A DNA stretch of 64,000 nucleotides from Nocardia sp. CC227C. Lineage in GTDB: Bacteria > Actinomycetota > Actinomycetes > Mycobacteriales > Mycobacteriaceae. The DNA lies in contig NZ_JASITE010000011.1 in assembly GCF_030767025.1 (NCBI RefSeq), forward strand, positions 62,001 through 126,000. The letters are read 5' to 3'. Below the pieces are notes generated by a model. It saw only the letters and a program-made list of their open reading frames with translations. It was not told where the DNA came from and made no database searches. The position numbers and the translations under genes were made by a program. Shown here piece after piece: positions 19,179-27,130 of the stretch (its first letter is position 1; each line of letters starts with the position of its first letter).

Positions 19179-20198
19179 TCACTCATGTCGCAGCAATGGG
19201 ATCACCGGTGCGAATGCCTCCATTTGAGTGGGAAATACGCCCACGTAGGACATGGATGTGAGTTGCCGCACCCGGCGGATGTGGTCGGCGATCTGCTCGT
19301 GGGTGCCGATCGCCACATACGGTGACGCGAGGATCTGCTCCACCGACAACCGTACGTCCACATCCAGGTTGGGATGCAGGCCCTTGTCGATCGCGTCGAG
19401 CGCCATGGCAGCGGCGCGCTCCCGATCGTCGGTGACGATCACGGCCGTGATCGCCCAGTTCAACTCGATCTCCGGGAAGCGCGGCCCGGCCGCCTCCCGG
19501 ATGATCCGTACCCGCTCGACGGTTCGGTCGAGCGTGATACCGGACAGCAGCATCCGCCCTTCGGGCGTGGTGGGCGGCACCACCGAGATGATGTCGGCGT
19601 GCCGGGCCGCCAGTCGCAGCAGGCGCGGTCCGCCGCCGCCGGTGGCCAGCGGGGGACGCGGGCCCTGCCGCGGTCGCGGCGCACCCCTGATCCCCCGCAC
19701 CCGATAGTGCTTGCCCTCGAAGTGACATTCCTGGCCGCGCAGCAGCACGTCCAGGATTGTCAGGGTCTCGTCCAGGCGCTCCAGCCGCACCGCGGGTGCG
19801 TCGAAGTCGATGCCCGCCGCGTCGAAGTCGTCGGCCAGCCAACCCGCGCCCACACCCAGCTCCAGTCGGCCCCGGGACAGCACGTCCAGCGTGGCTGCTT
19901 CCTTGGCCAGCACCGCCGGATGCCGAAAACCGTTGGCCAGCATCGAGGTTCCGAGCCGGATTCGGTCCGTGGCCACCGCCAGGGCACCGAGGGCCGCGAT
20001 CGGACCCACCTGCGGACCCAGGGCGTCGGGCACGGCGAACGCGTCGTATCCGAAATCCTCGGCCCGCTGCGCGAGCTTGATGAACTTGCGCGCGCCGCCT
20101 TCGGACGGGTTGCCCTCGCCGGCCGCCGCGAAGCGGAATGCCCGCGGCGGTGTACTCGGCACGGTCTCACGACCGGCCGGTACGGCGACTCCTGTCAT
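19179..20198 (-). CDS. LLM-class flavin-dependent (F420-type) oxidoreductase
   Basis: The 339-aa product starts at the ATG opening MTGVAVPAGRE; AGGAG lies about 10 nt upstream. It is a luciferase-like monooxygenase-fold protein: FRFAAAGEG at the first strand, GYDAFAVPDALGP, RIRLGTSMLANGFRHPAVLAKEAATLDVLSRGRLELGVGAGW in the middle, and GGGGPRLLRLAARHADI near the cofactor site. These are typical of the TIGR03621-like F420-dependent oxidoreductases. The gene lies between fadD32 and the Rv3802c-like esterase, where M. tuberculosis has no gene, so it is an insertion in the conserved order. A role in mycolate or envelope redox chemistry is possible but unproven. Confidence 0.85.
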   Translation of the reverse strand: MTGVAVPAGRETVPSTPPRAFRFAAAGEGNPSEGGARKFIKLAQRAEDFGYDAFAVPDALGPQVGPIAALGALAVATDRIRLGTSMLANGFRHPAVLAKEAATLDVLSRGRLELGVGAGWLADDFDAAGIDFDAPAVRLERLDETLTILDVLLRGQECHFEGKHYRVRGIRGAPRPRQGPRPPLATGGGGPRLLRLAARHADIISVVPPTTPEGRMLLSGITLDRTVERVRIIREAAGPRFPEIELNWAITAVIVTDDRERAAAMALDAIDKGLHPNLDVDVRLSVEQILASPYVAIGTHEQIADHIRRVRQLTSMSYVGVFPTQMEAFAPVIPLLRHE

Positions 20199-20372
20199 TG
20201 AACTGATGCTCCTGGCTGAGATCGATTGCTCTGCGCCACCGGGCCTCATCGACCGGCGTCACAATCTCGGAGCACTTTACAGGTTGTGCGCCAAACCACG
20301 GGGTCGGTCGGCGGGCGCAAGCCCTCAATGCCGAGGGTTGTTCGCCACGACGGCCCGACCAGGTGGTTCCGG

Positions 20373-21347
20373 TCACGAATGCGGTGGGTGCGGAGCGCCC
20401 TCGATGAGCCCGGCCGCCCAGTTCACCGTCCACTGGGTGGCGGTGGTGCCGCTGTCGTCCACCACGTACCCGTGGTAGAGGCTGTGCACGGGATTCCCGG
20501 CCGCGCGCACCAGGGTGCCGACACTGCTGAGGAAGTTGACCGGGTTCAGTGCCTGATCCGGGGAATCACAGATCAGATCGCCCGGAGCGCAGATGGTGTA
20601 GGTGCGATCGGCCAGCTCGCCGAAGCCGGGCCGCGGTCCGGTCATGGTGATGCCCGGAACGTTCAGGCCCTTGAGCGCGACCTCCGCGCCCACCCCCGGC
20701 GGGGCGTTGCCGACTTCGATGGCCTGCCCCGGCCCGTCGATCCGGCGGCCGTCGGCGATCACGGTCACGCCGAGCACCTTGTCGGCGGGCACCGGGCCCT
20801 TGCCGGCGCCGATATCCGCGGCCAGGTCACCGGCGATCACGGCACCCTGCGAGAAGCCCGCGATCACGTAGGTGGTGAGCGGACACTCCCGATGGGTCTG
20901 CGCCAGCTTGTCGGTGGCGCGGGCGACGCCCTCGGAACGGCTCTTGTTGTAGGACTGCTGGCCGTCCGGCGGAATGGCGATCGGGTTGGAGAACTGCGCC
21001 ACGTACGGAACGCTGTAGACCTCCACCCGCTCGTTCGGGAACCGCTCCCGGATCGGGTTGGAGATGTTCAGCATGAGCGAGATCGGATTGGCCGACGGGT
21101 TGTAGGGGTCGTCATTGCTGGACGACTCCCAGGTGCCCGGCACCGACAGCATCAGCACGTCCGGACAGGACGCGGGCTGGGAGGTCGGCTCCTTCGGCCC
21201 GGGCGGTGTCGGCCCGGGCAGGCGCAGCCGCCCCGCCAGCAGGTACCACAGCAGGATCACCACGACGATGATCAGCGCGACCACCGCCAGGAACAGCAGG
21301 CATCCCGCCGGTGCGGACCGGCGTGCGGAGCGGCGGCGCGGGGTCAC
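20373..21347 (-). CDS. Cutinase-like membrane-anchored phospholipase/thioesterase (Rv3802c family)
   Basis: The 324-aa product starts at GTG and overlaps the stop of the upstream lipoprotein gene by 4 nt (GTGA). An N-terminal membrane anchor (about 15-37) is followed by a Pro-rich linker and a cutinase-type alpha/beta-hydrolase domain. The nucleophile is Ser166 in AGFSQGAVIAG, with Asp257 or Asp261 in CAPGDLICDS and a His near 288-292. Cys61, Cys155, Cys253 and Cys260 could make the usual disulfides. The M. tuberculosis orthologue Rv3802c is an essential wall-associated lipase beside fadD32, which matches the location here. Its proposed role is in mycolate/envelope lipid turnover. Confidence 0.9.
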   Translation of the reverse strand: MTPRRRSARRSAPAGCLLFLAVVALIIVVVILLWYLLAGRLRLPGPTPPGPKEPTSQPASCPDVLMLSVPGTWESSSNDDPYNPSANPISLMLNISNPIRERFPNERVEVYSVPYVAQFSNPIAIPPDGQQSYNKSRSEGVARATDKLAQTHRECPLTTYVIAGFSQGAVIAGDLAADIGAGKGPVPADKVLGVTVIADGRRIDGPGQAIEVGNAPPGVGAEVALKGLNVPGITMTGPRPGFGELADRTYTICAPGDLICDSPDQALNPVNFLSSVGTLVRAAGNPVHSLYHGYVVDDSGTTATQWTVNWAAGLIEGAPHPPHS

Positions 21348-21898
21348 CGGCAGTAACTCGCGGAGGCGACTTCGTAGTAGATCTTCCCGGCCTCCTCGAC
21401 CGGCATCTTGCTCGGGTCGAAGGTGGGATCGGAGCCCGCGATGGCGGTCACGTAGGTGATGATCTGGTCCTCGGGCGCGCCTTCGGACTTGCCCTGGCAG
21501 ACCAGGTTGCCCGCGCTCAGGGCGATATCCGGGGAGGACGGGTGCACGCCGCGCTTGTTCAGTTCCTCGATGAAGGTCTTGTCCTTGTCACTCAGCGCGG
21601 GCGCGTCGCTCTGCGGCGTGACGAACTCGGTCGGCACCGGCTGCGGACGCTCGGTGTTCTCCTCCGCCGGTGGCTCGGCCTGGGGCTCGGCCGGGGGTTC
21701 GGCCGATTCGGTCGACTGCGGCGACTCGGGGGCGGCCGACTCGGTGGTCGTGGGCGCCGCCGACGAACTCGCCGACGTGGTCGAGGACAGCGTGGGCGTG
21801 CTCGTCGCGGTCGAATCGTTATCGCCGCAGGCGGCCAGCAATCCGGCGGCGGCACACGCCGCCACCACGCCGATCACTTTTCCACGGGTCCGTTGCAT
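21344..21898 (-). CDS. Putative lipoprotein with DUF732-like domain
   Basis: The 184-aa product has a lipoprotein signal peptide with lipobox LAAC (Cys24). A Ser/Thr/Pro/Glu-rich linker (about 28-95) follows, then a C-terminal domain of about 80 residues with FIEELNKRGV, LVCQGKSEG and a final SYCR. The two Cys suggest a disulfide. This layout matches the mycobacterial DUF732 family of small secreted proteins with unknown function. It is cotranscribed with the Rv3802c-like esterase through a GTGA overlap, so it may be an accessory factor of that enzyme. That is inference from context only. Confidence 0.75.
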   Translation of the reverse strand: MQRTRGKVIGVVAACAAAGLLAACGDNDSTATSTPTLSSTTSASSSAAPTTTESAAPESPQSTESAEPPAEPQAEPPAEENTERPQPVPTEFVTPQSDAPALSDKDKTFIEELNKRGVHPSSPDIALSAGNLVCQGKSEGAPEDQIITYVTAIAGSDPTFDPSKMPVEEAGKIYYEVASASYCR

Positions 21899-22112
21899 GA
21901 GTTCGCTTCCTCGGATCTATCAGGGCACAAGCGTCCAGGGCACAAGGTCGCCACCAGGCTAGCGGCAAGCTACCGAGAAGTGTTGCCCAGCAAAACGACC
22001 CTCATGCGATTCTCAGAGCTGCCACACGCGGTGACCTGCGTCATTCGGCCGCGCGGGCGGATATGACACGGCAAGGGTGTCGACCCGCGGCTCGCACCGG
22101 CCGCGCGGAGAA

Positions 22113-24467
22113 TCAGGGCGTGCGCTGAGGCGCGGTCGCCGGGGGGATGTCGAGCACCACCGCCGGGCCGCCGGGGGTCGCCGGAGGGATGTCGAGCACG
22201 ACGGGAGGCGCGTGGACGGGCTCCGGTTCGGGTGCGGGCATGGCGTCCGGGGCGGCGGCGGCCGGGGCGGGGGTCAGGGGTTGCGGGGCCGCGGCCGGGA
22301 CCTCGGGCGACGGTGACCCCGGCACCGCGGTGGACGGCTGCGGCACGATGGCCTCGGATGCGGTGGCCTCGGGTGCGGTGGCCTCGGGTGCGATGGCCGG
22401 GGTGGACGCGGGAGCCGGGGACGCATCGGGCGGAGCCCCGGGCGCGGCCACCGAGGGTTGCGGCACAGCGGCTTCGGATGCGGCGACGTCGGATGCGACG
22501 GGCGGGGCCGCGGGTGCCGCGGCCGGGGCGGCCGGGACCTCCGGGCCGGGCGGCGGGGCGGCCGAGTCCGGCCGCGGCTGGTCGATGGGCGCGGGCGGCG
22601 GGCCGGGCAGGGCGATGGGGCGACCGTCGATGGCGACCACCTGGGCCTTGTCGTCCTTGACGACGACCGTGCCGAATTGGAACGTCTGCTGGCTGCCGCC
22701 GGGGATCTCGGTTTCGTCGCCGGTCGGGAAGCCGAGCTGACCGTTCTCGAAACCCAGTGCGCCCCAGGCGTCCATGATCGCGCCATTGCGCACGCCCCAC
22801 GCGCCCGACAGCGGACTCCAGTAGATATTGCCGCCTTCGAACCGGCTCATCCGGCCGAAGTCCTTCAGGCCGACCTCCCCGGCGGTCGGGAAGCCGAAGA
22901 CGCTGTTCTCGAAGCCGAGCTGGGCGTACTTGCCGAGGATCAGCCCCTGCACCAGATGCGCGCCGGTCGCGGGGCTGAAGTACATCGGACCGTGCTCGAA
23001 GCCCTGCACCACGCCGTCCCGGTGCGGGGTGGCCTGCTCGGCCCCGGTCGGATACCCGGCCGGACCGCCCTCGTACCCCAGCCGGGCCCACTCGTCGAGG
23101 ATCGCGCCGCGCACCGGATGCGCCCCGGTCGCCGGGGTCCAGTAGATGAAACCGTGCTGGAAGGGCTGGAAGCGGCCGCGACCGTCGGGCAGCGCCGCCT
23201 CACCGCCGGTCGGCATGCCGAGTCCGGATCCCGGTCCGGCCGTGCCCTGATAGCTGCCGCCGATCATGCCGCCGGTCGGGATCGCGCCGGTGTCCTGCGA
23301 ATAGAACACCCGCCCGCCGGTGAAGTCCTGGGCGATTCCGCCCGGCACCTGGTATTCGCCGGTCAGACAGCCGCCCAGCCAGTTGTTGGCCTGCACCGCC
23401 CCGGCGATCGCGCCGCCCACCGCGCAGTCGGCGGGTGTGGCGTCCACGCCGAGCGCCGCCGCGGCCTGCGGCCAGGACTGCCGCATCTCGAAATCCCAGT
23501 ACGGCCAGGTATGGGTGCCGGAGGCGCGGTAATTCACCTGCACCGGAATACTGATCTTGTTGAGTTTGGCGACGAAATTCTGCGTCGTCAGCCGCGACAG
23601 CACCTCCAGGCCCATACCGGCGTAATTGGTGGTGATGCCCGGAATATCGGAGAGCGGGTCGGTCGCGCCCGCGGTGCCGCTGCCACTGGAGACATACAGG
23701 CTGATGTCCTTCAGCTTGTCCGCCAGCTGATACGGATCGTGTTCGGCCCACAGCGGACTCGTGGGCGGCCCGAACATGGCCTCGGAATCGAATCCGCCCG
23801 CGTCGCGCATGGCGAAATTCACCGCCTGCGGCATACCGAGCGTGGTGAGGGTCAGGAAGCCGGAGTAGGAGGCGGCGTGGCGCACCCAGCCGGGATTGCG
23901 CGCGGCCAGGAACATGGCCGCCGTGCCGCCCATCGAAAGACCCTCCACACCACGCACATTCGTGGCGCGCCACTGGCCCTCCAGCAGCGGCGGGAGTTCC
24001 TCGGTCAGGAAGGTCTCCCACTTGTAGTTGTGGCCGTTGTTCGGTTGCAGCCAGTCGGCGTAGAAACTGGACTGGCCGCCCACCGGCAGTACCACGGTGA
24101 CGTTCTTGTCGGCGAAGAATTCGTCGGCGCTCGCGTCCTTGGTCCAGCCGTTCTCGTCGTCCTGGGCGCGCAGCCCGTCGAGCAGGTACAGCACCGGGAA
24201 TTTCGCGTCCGGGCGGGTGTTCCAGTCCCGCGCCAGCAGCAGTTGAATCTGCACCGCCTCGTTCATGGCGGGCGAATGCACCCACAGCGCGACTCGCCGG
24301 TCGGTCAGCCACACCGCCCGCTGCACGGTCGCCGGAGCCGATACGGCGGCCTCGGGGGCGGCCGCGACCGGACCCGCGATGGCGATCCCCGCCGCCAACG
24401 GCAGCAGGGCGACGGCACAGGCGACCCAGCGCCGTACCAATTTCGCCTCACGAACAACACCAGTCAC
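22113..24467 (-). CDS. Antigen-85-type mycolyltransferase fused to LGFP repeats (PS1/Cop1-like)
   Basis: This secreted enzyme of about 784 aa has a mycolyltransferase/esterase domain (about 45-345), four LGFP repeats (about 405-610) and a Pro/Ala-rich tail (about 615-784). Triad residues are Ser178 (GLSMGG), Glu288 (GLEVL) and His319 (SGTHTW), and the family motif GGQSSFYADW is present. LGFP modules are known from corynebacterial Cop1/PS1-type mycolyltransferases and bind the wall. The tail contains duplicated SEAxVPQPS and VVLDIPPAT units. The start is uncertain: GTG at 24467 has GGAGG 13 nt upstream, while TTG codons at 24497 and 24440 are alternatives (the latter has GAGG 5 nt upstream and gives a compact signal peptide). 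The gene is separated from the next paralogue by a terminator. Confidence 0.88.
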   Translation of the reverse strand: MTGVVREAKLVRRWVACAVALLPLAAGIAIAGPVAAAPEAAVSAPATVQRAVWLTDRRVALWVHSPAMNEAVQIQLLLARDWNTRPDAKFPVLYLLDGLRAQDDENGWTKDASADEFFADKNVTVVLPVGGQSSFYADWLQPNNGHNYKWETFLTEELPPLLEGQWRATNVRGVEGLSMGGTAAMFLAARNPGWVRHAASYSGFLTLTTLGMPQAVNFAMRDAGGFDSEAMFGPPTSPLWAEHDPYQLADKLKDISLYVSSGSGTAGATDPLSDIPGITTNYAGMGLEVLSRLTTQNFVAKLNKISIPVQVNYRASGTHTWPYWDFEMRQSWPQAAAALGVDATPADCAVGGAIAGAVQANNWLGGCLTGEYQVPGGIAQDFTGGRVFYSQDTGAIPTGGMIGGSYQGTAGPGSGLGMPTGGEAALPDGRGRFQPFQHGFIYWTPATGAHPVRGAILDEWARLGYEGGPAGYPTGAEQATPHRDGVVQGFEHGPMYFSPATGAHLVQGLILGKYAQLGFENSVFGFPTAGEVGLKDFGRMSRFEGGNIYWSPLSGAWGVRNGAIMDAWGALGFENGQLGFPTGDETEIPGGSQQTFQFGTVVVKDDKAQVVAIDGRPIALPGPPPAPIDQPRPDSAAPPPGPEVPAAPAAAPAAPPVASDVAASEAAVPQPSVAAPGAPPDASPAPASTPAIAPEATAPEATASEAIVPQPSTAVPGSPSPEVPAAAPQPLTPAPAAAAPDAMPAPEPEPVHAPPVVLDIPPATPGGPAVVLDIPPATAPQRTP

Positions 24468-24608
24468 AGGAGTGTTTGTACCTCCAAAACGAGGCAAAGA
24501 CCGGGAAGACGCGCGGTAATCGGTCCCGGTTGGCGGAAGATGTCCGGCACGGAATGCGCTTTCGGCGCAATTGTGACGCCGCCCGACCCCGCCGATAGAC
24601 CACGAAAA

Positions 24609-24644
24609 GCGGCGGCCGACCTCGTTTTCGAGGTCGGCCGCCGC
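24609..24644 (-). terminator. Strong terminator hairpin downstream of a mycolyltransferase gene
   Basis: Perfect 16-bp arms GCGGCGGCCGACCTCG (24609-24624) and CGAGGTCGGCCGCCGC (24629-24644) flank a TTTT loop. The hairpin lies about 70 bp after the stop of the mycolyltransferase at 24713-25747. It isolates that gene from the LGFP-fused paralogue downstream. Confidence 0.8.
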
Positions 24645-24651
24645 CTGCGTT

Positions 24652-24717
24652 CCGGTGTCGGACTATCAGACCGGTGTCGGACTATCGGACTCCGACTATC
24701 GGACTCCGACTATCAGA
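24652..24717. repeat. Short tandem repeats overlapping a stop codon
   Basis: Two 19-bp units (24652-24670 and 24671-24689, each CCGGTGTCGGACTATC plus A or G and GA) are followed by two 14-bp units (24690-24703 and 24704-24717, CTCCGACTATC plus G or A and GA). All share the core CGACTATC or GGACTATC. The last unit covers the stop codon of the mycolyltransferase gene at 24713. It looks like slippage-derived local duplication. Confidence 0.85.
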
Positions 24718-25747
24718 CTCCGAGCGCGCGCAGAATATCCGGGCGCGCGTTCGCCAGCTGATCGCGCCAGTACAGCCAGGTGTGGGTACCGGTCGCCGGG
24801 AAGTCGTAGCGGGCACCGATGCCCAGCTGACCCAGGCGAGCCTGGAAGGCACGGGTGTTCACCAGCGACAGCGCCTCGAGCACCATGGCGTTCCCGGTGT
24901 TGAACACGCCGACCGCCGAGGCCGGGCGGTCGTACTGACCCGGCAGCGCGGAACCGGCCGAGATGTACATGGGCAGGTTCTTCAGCTGCGGCGCGAAGAC
25001 GAAGGGGTCCATGCGCAGCCACTGCGGGCTCCACGGCGCGGCCATCGAGTCCACGTTGAAGCGGCCCGCGTCCAGCATGGCGATGCGGATGGCCTCGCGC
25101 ATGCCCGGCGCGGAGATGTTCAGGTAGCCCGAGAACGAGGAGGCGTGCTTGAACTGCTCGCGGTGGTAGGCGGCCATCATGAGGGCGGCCGAACCGCCCA
25201 TGGACAGGCCGGCGATGGCGTTGTTGGTGCGGGAGACGCCGTAGCCCTCCAGGAACTGCGGCAGTTCCTTGGTGAGGAAGGTCTCCCACTTGTAGGTGTA
25301 CTTCTGGCCGTTGGTGTTCGACGGCGAGTACCAGTCGGTGTAGAAGCTGGACTGACCGCCGACCGGCATCACGACGGTGACGTTGTCATTGGCGAACAGC
25401 TGGGGTGCGCCGCCCTCGTCGGCATTGGCCCAGGCATTGCGGTCGTCGCGGGCGCGCATGCCGTCCAGGAGGTACAGCGCGGCGCTGCCGCCCTGGCTGG
25501 CCCACTGCACCTGAACCTTGATCGGGCCCATGCTGGACGGGACCATCAGTTCTTCGTAACCGCCCGCCGGGGCTCGCAATACCGGTCCGTGGACGGGGGC
25601 GGCGGTAGCGAGCGTCGGGGCCGCCACACCGGCGGCGAGCGGCAGTGCCAGCGCGGCCGCTCCGGCGGCCAGCATCCGCTTGCTCCAACCGCGGGTCGCG
25701 CCCCGCCGTCCCGACTCCACCCGCGCGGCGGTCCTGCCGAAACGCAT
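24713..25747 (-). CDS. Mycolyltransferase, antigen 85 family (closest to the canonical form)
   Basis: The 344-aa product starts at the ATG opening MRFGRTAARVESG, with AAAGAGAG upstream. A signal peptide ends near TLATAA (about residue 50). The mature domain begins GGYEELMVPSSMGPIKVQVQ, close to the start of mature mycobacterial Ag85. The catalytic triad is Ser182 (GLSMGGSAA), Glu291 (VLEALSL) and His322 (TGTHTWLYW). GGQSSFYTDWYSP and the short SNTNGQKYTYKWETF loop are as in Ag85. It transfers mycolates from trehalose monomycolate to arabinogalactan or trehalose outside the membrane. Followed by a strong terminator, it is probably a monocistronic unit. Confidence 0.92.
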   Translation of the reverse strand: MRFGRTAARVESGRRGATRGWSKRMLAAGAAALALPLAAGVAAPTLATAAPVHGPVLRAPAGGYEELMVPSSMGPIKVQVQWASQGGSAALYLLDGMRARDDRNAWANADEGGAPQLFANDNVTVVMPVGGQSSFYTDWYSPSNTNGQKYTYKWETFLTKELPQFLEGYGVSRTNNAIAGLSMGGSAALMMAAYHREQFKHASSFSGYLNISAPGMREAIRIAMLDAGRFNVDSMAAPWSPQWLRMDPFVFAPQLKNLPMYISAGSALPGQYDRPASAVGVFNTGNAMVLEALSLVNTRAFQARLGQLGIGARYDFPATGTHTWLYWRDQLANARPDILRALGV

Positions 25748-26000
25748 GAATACTGCTCTCTTTCTGCTGTTGTGGCCGGTGCGCTCGAGCCGCTCGCACG
25801 GATCCCGACTCTCCGGTGCCAACGACGGCGCTACCACGATGTGGTCACACTTGCGCTCGCTGGACGATATTCGACCGTGATTGCCTTAGCAAGACCGAGC
25901 CAATCACGTGGCCGAAATCCGCCCACTCGATGACCGTTATCGTGCGGTGACCTTATCGTGGTTCGCACCAACTGTCGCGGCAAACGGAAAAACGTTACGG

Positions 26001-26978
26001 CTAACCGATGTTCGCGCTCAGGTCCGGCAGCATCTTCAGGACCTGATCCTGCCAGTAGAACCAGTTGTGGATGCCGTCCGAGGTGTAGTCGAAGTGGGCG
26101 TTGTGCGGGCCGAGGCTGTCGAGCCGGGCCTGGAAGGCGCGGGTATTCGCGAGAGCGACGGTCTCCAGGCCCATGGCATTGCCGATGTGGTAGGCGTCGA
26201 TGGGATGACGCACCTGGTCCCGAGCACCGGGCAGTCCGTTTCCACACGATATCCACAGGCGGGTTCCATTGGCGCGCAGCCGTTCCGCGAAAACGAAGGG
26301 GTCGTTGCGCAGCCACAATTCACTCCACGGCGGACCCCACATGGCGTCGATGTTGTAGCCGCCCGCATCCAGCATGGCCGCCCGCAACCCCTCACGCATA
26401 CCCGGCGCGGAAATATTGAGATAACCGGAATATGATGCGGCATAACGGAACTGATCCGGGTGGTAGGCGGCCAGCACCAGCGCCGCGCTGCCGCCCATGG
26501 ACAGGCCGAACACCCCGTTGCCGCGCGGGTTGAAGCCCAGCCGGGTGGCGAGCGCATTGCGCAGGTCCTGGGTCAGGAATGTCTCCCATGCGTAGCGCAC
26601 CTGCTGGCCGTTGGTGTTGCTGGGCGCCACCCAGTCGGAATAGAAGCTGGACTGGCCGCCCACCGGCATCACCACATTGATGTTCCAGGCGGTGAGCACG
26701 CGGGAGATATCGGTGTCGACCTCCCAGCCGGACAGGTCGTTGCGGGCCCGCAGGCCGTCGAGGGCGTACACCACGCGCTGGGTATTGCCGTCGGCCGCGC
26801 GGAAGATGCGCGACTTGATCGGCCCCATGCTGGAATCCACCCAGAAATCGAAGCCGCCCGGATCGAAGGCGGCCGACGCGGGTGCGCTCACCCCGCCCAC
26901 CGCCGCCGCCAAGGGGACCGCCAGCGCGGCGACCGCCGCCGCCACCGTCGCACGTATGGAGCCGAGCCCGAACCGCAT
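26001..26978 (-). CDS. Mycolyltransferase, antigen 85 family (second single-domain copy)
   Basis: The 325-aa secreted enzyme starts at the ATG of MRFGLGSIRATVAAAV, with GGAGG about 10 nt upstream; ATGs at 27002 and 27014 are longer options. The signal peptide ends at ASA (about residue 37). The mature protein opens FDPGGFDFWVDSSMGPIKS, as in the next two paralogues. The triad is Ser160 (FGLSMGGSAA), Glu272 (GLETVALANT) and His304 (DGIHNWFYW). The active-site loop is short (SNTNGQQVRYAWETF). A single unpaired Cys245 occurs in LWISCGNG. The FDP.GFDFWVDS N-terminus distinguishes this group from canonical Ag85A/B/C and is shared by this one's two upstream neighbours, which suggests local duplication. 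Confidence 0.9.
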   Translation of the reverse strand: MRFGLGSIRATVAAAVAALAVPLAAAVGGVSAPASAAFDPGGFDFWVDSSMGPIKSRIFRAADGNTQRVVYALDGLRARNDLSGWEVDTDISRVLTAWNINVVMPVGGQSSFYSDWVAPSNTNGQQVRYAWETFLTQDLRNALATRLGFNPRGNGVFGLSMGGSAALVLAAYHPDQFRYAASYSGYLNISAPGMREGLRAAMLDAGGYNIDAMWGPPWSELWLRNDPFVFAERLRANGTRLWISCGNGLPGARDQVRHPIDAYHIGNAMGLETVALANTRAFQARLDSLGPHNAHFDYTSDGIHNWFYWQDQVLKMLPDLSANIG

Positions 26979-27130
26979 CACACTTCGCCCTCCGCCGATC
27001 ATCGTTGACCGCAACCGAAACGCACACGCCTTGCCGCCCAGCTAAGGCGCAGCTACGTTTCCGACCGGCCACGAAACGCCTTCGGTTGCCGAATCGTGAT
27101 AGTTCGCAAGGGGGCTGAACGAGCGAGAAT

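Noticed and set aside
17061..19325. Long frame antisense to fadD32
   Set aside because: FadD32 is clear on the other strand; this is a compositional shadow.
24652..24717. Possible attachment site or insertion-sequence end
   Set aside because: The repeats are short, tandem and local; no integrase, transposase or target-site duplication was seen.
22458..24761. Long frame antisense to the LGFP mycolyltransferase
   Set aside because: No signal peptide or domain, and it overlaps a well-supported secreted enzyme completely.
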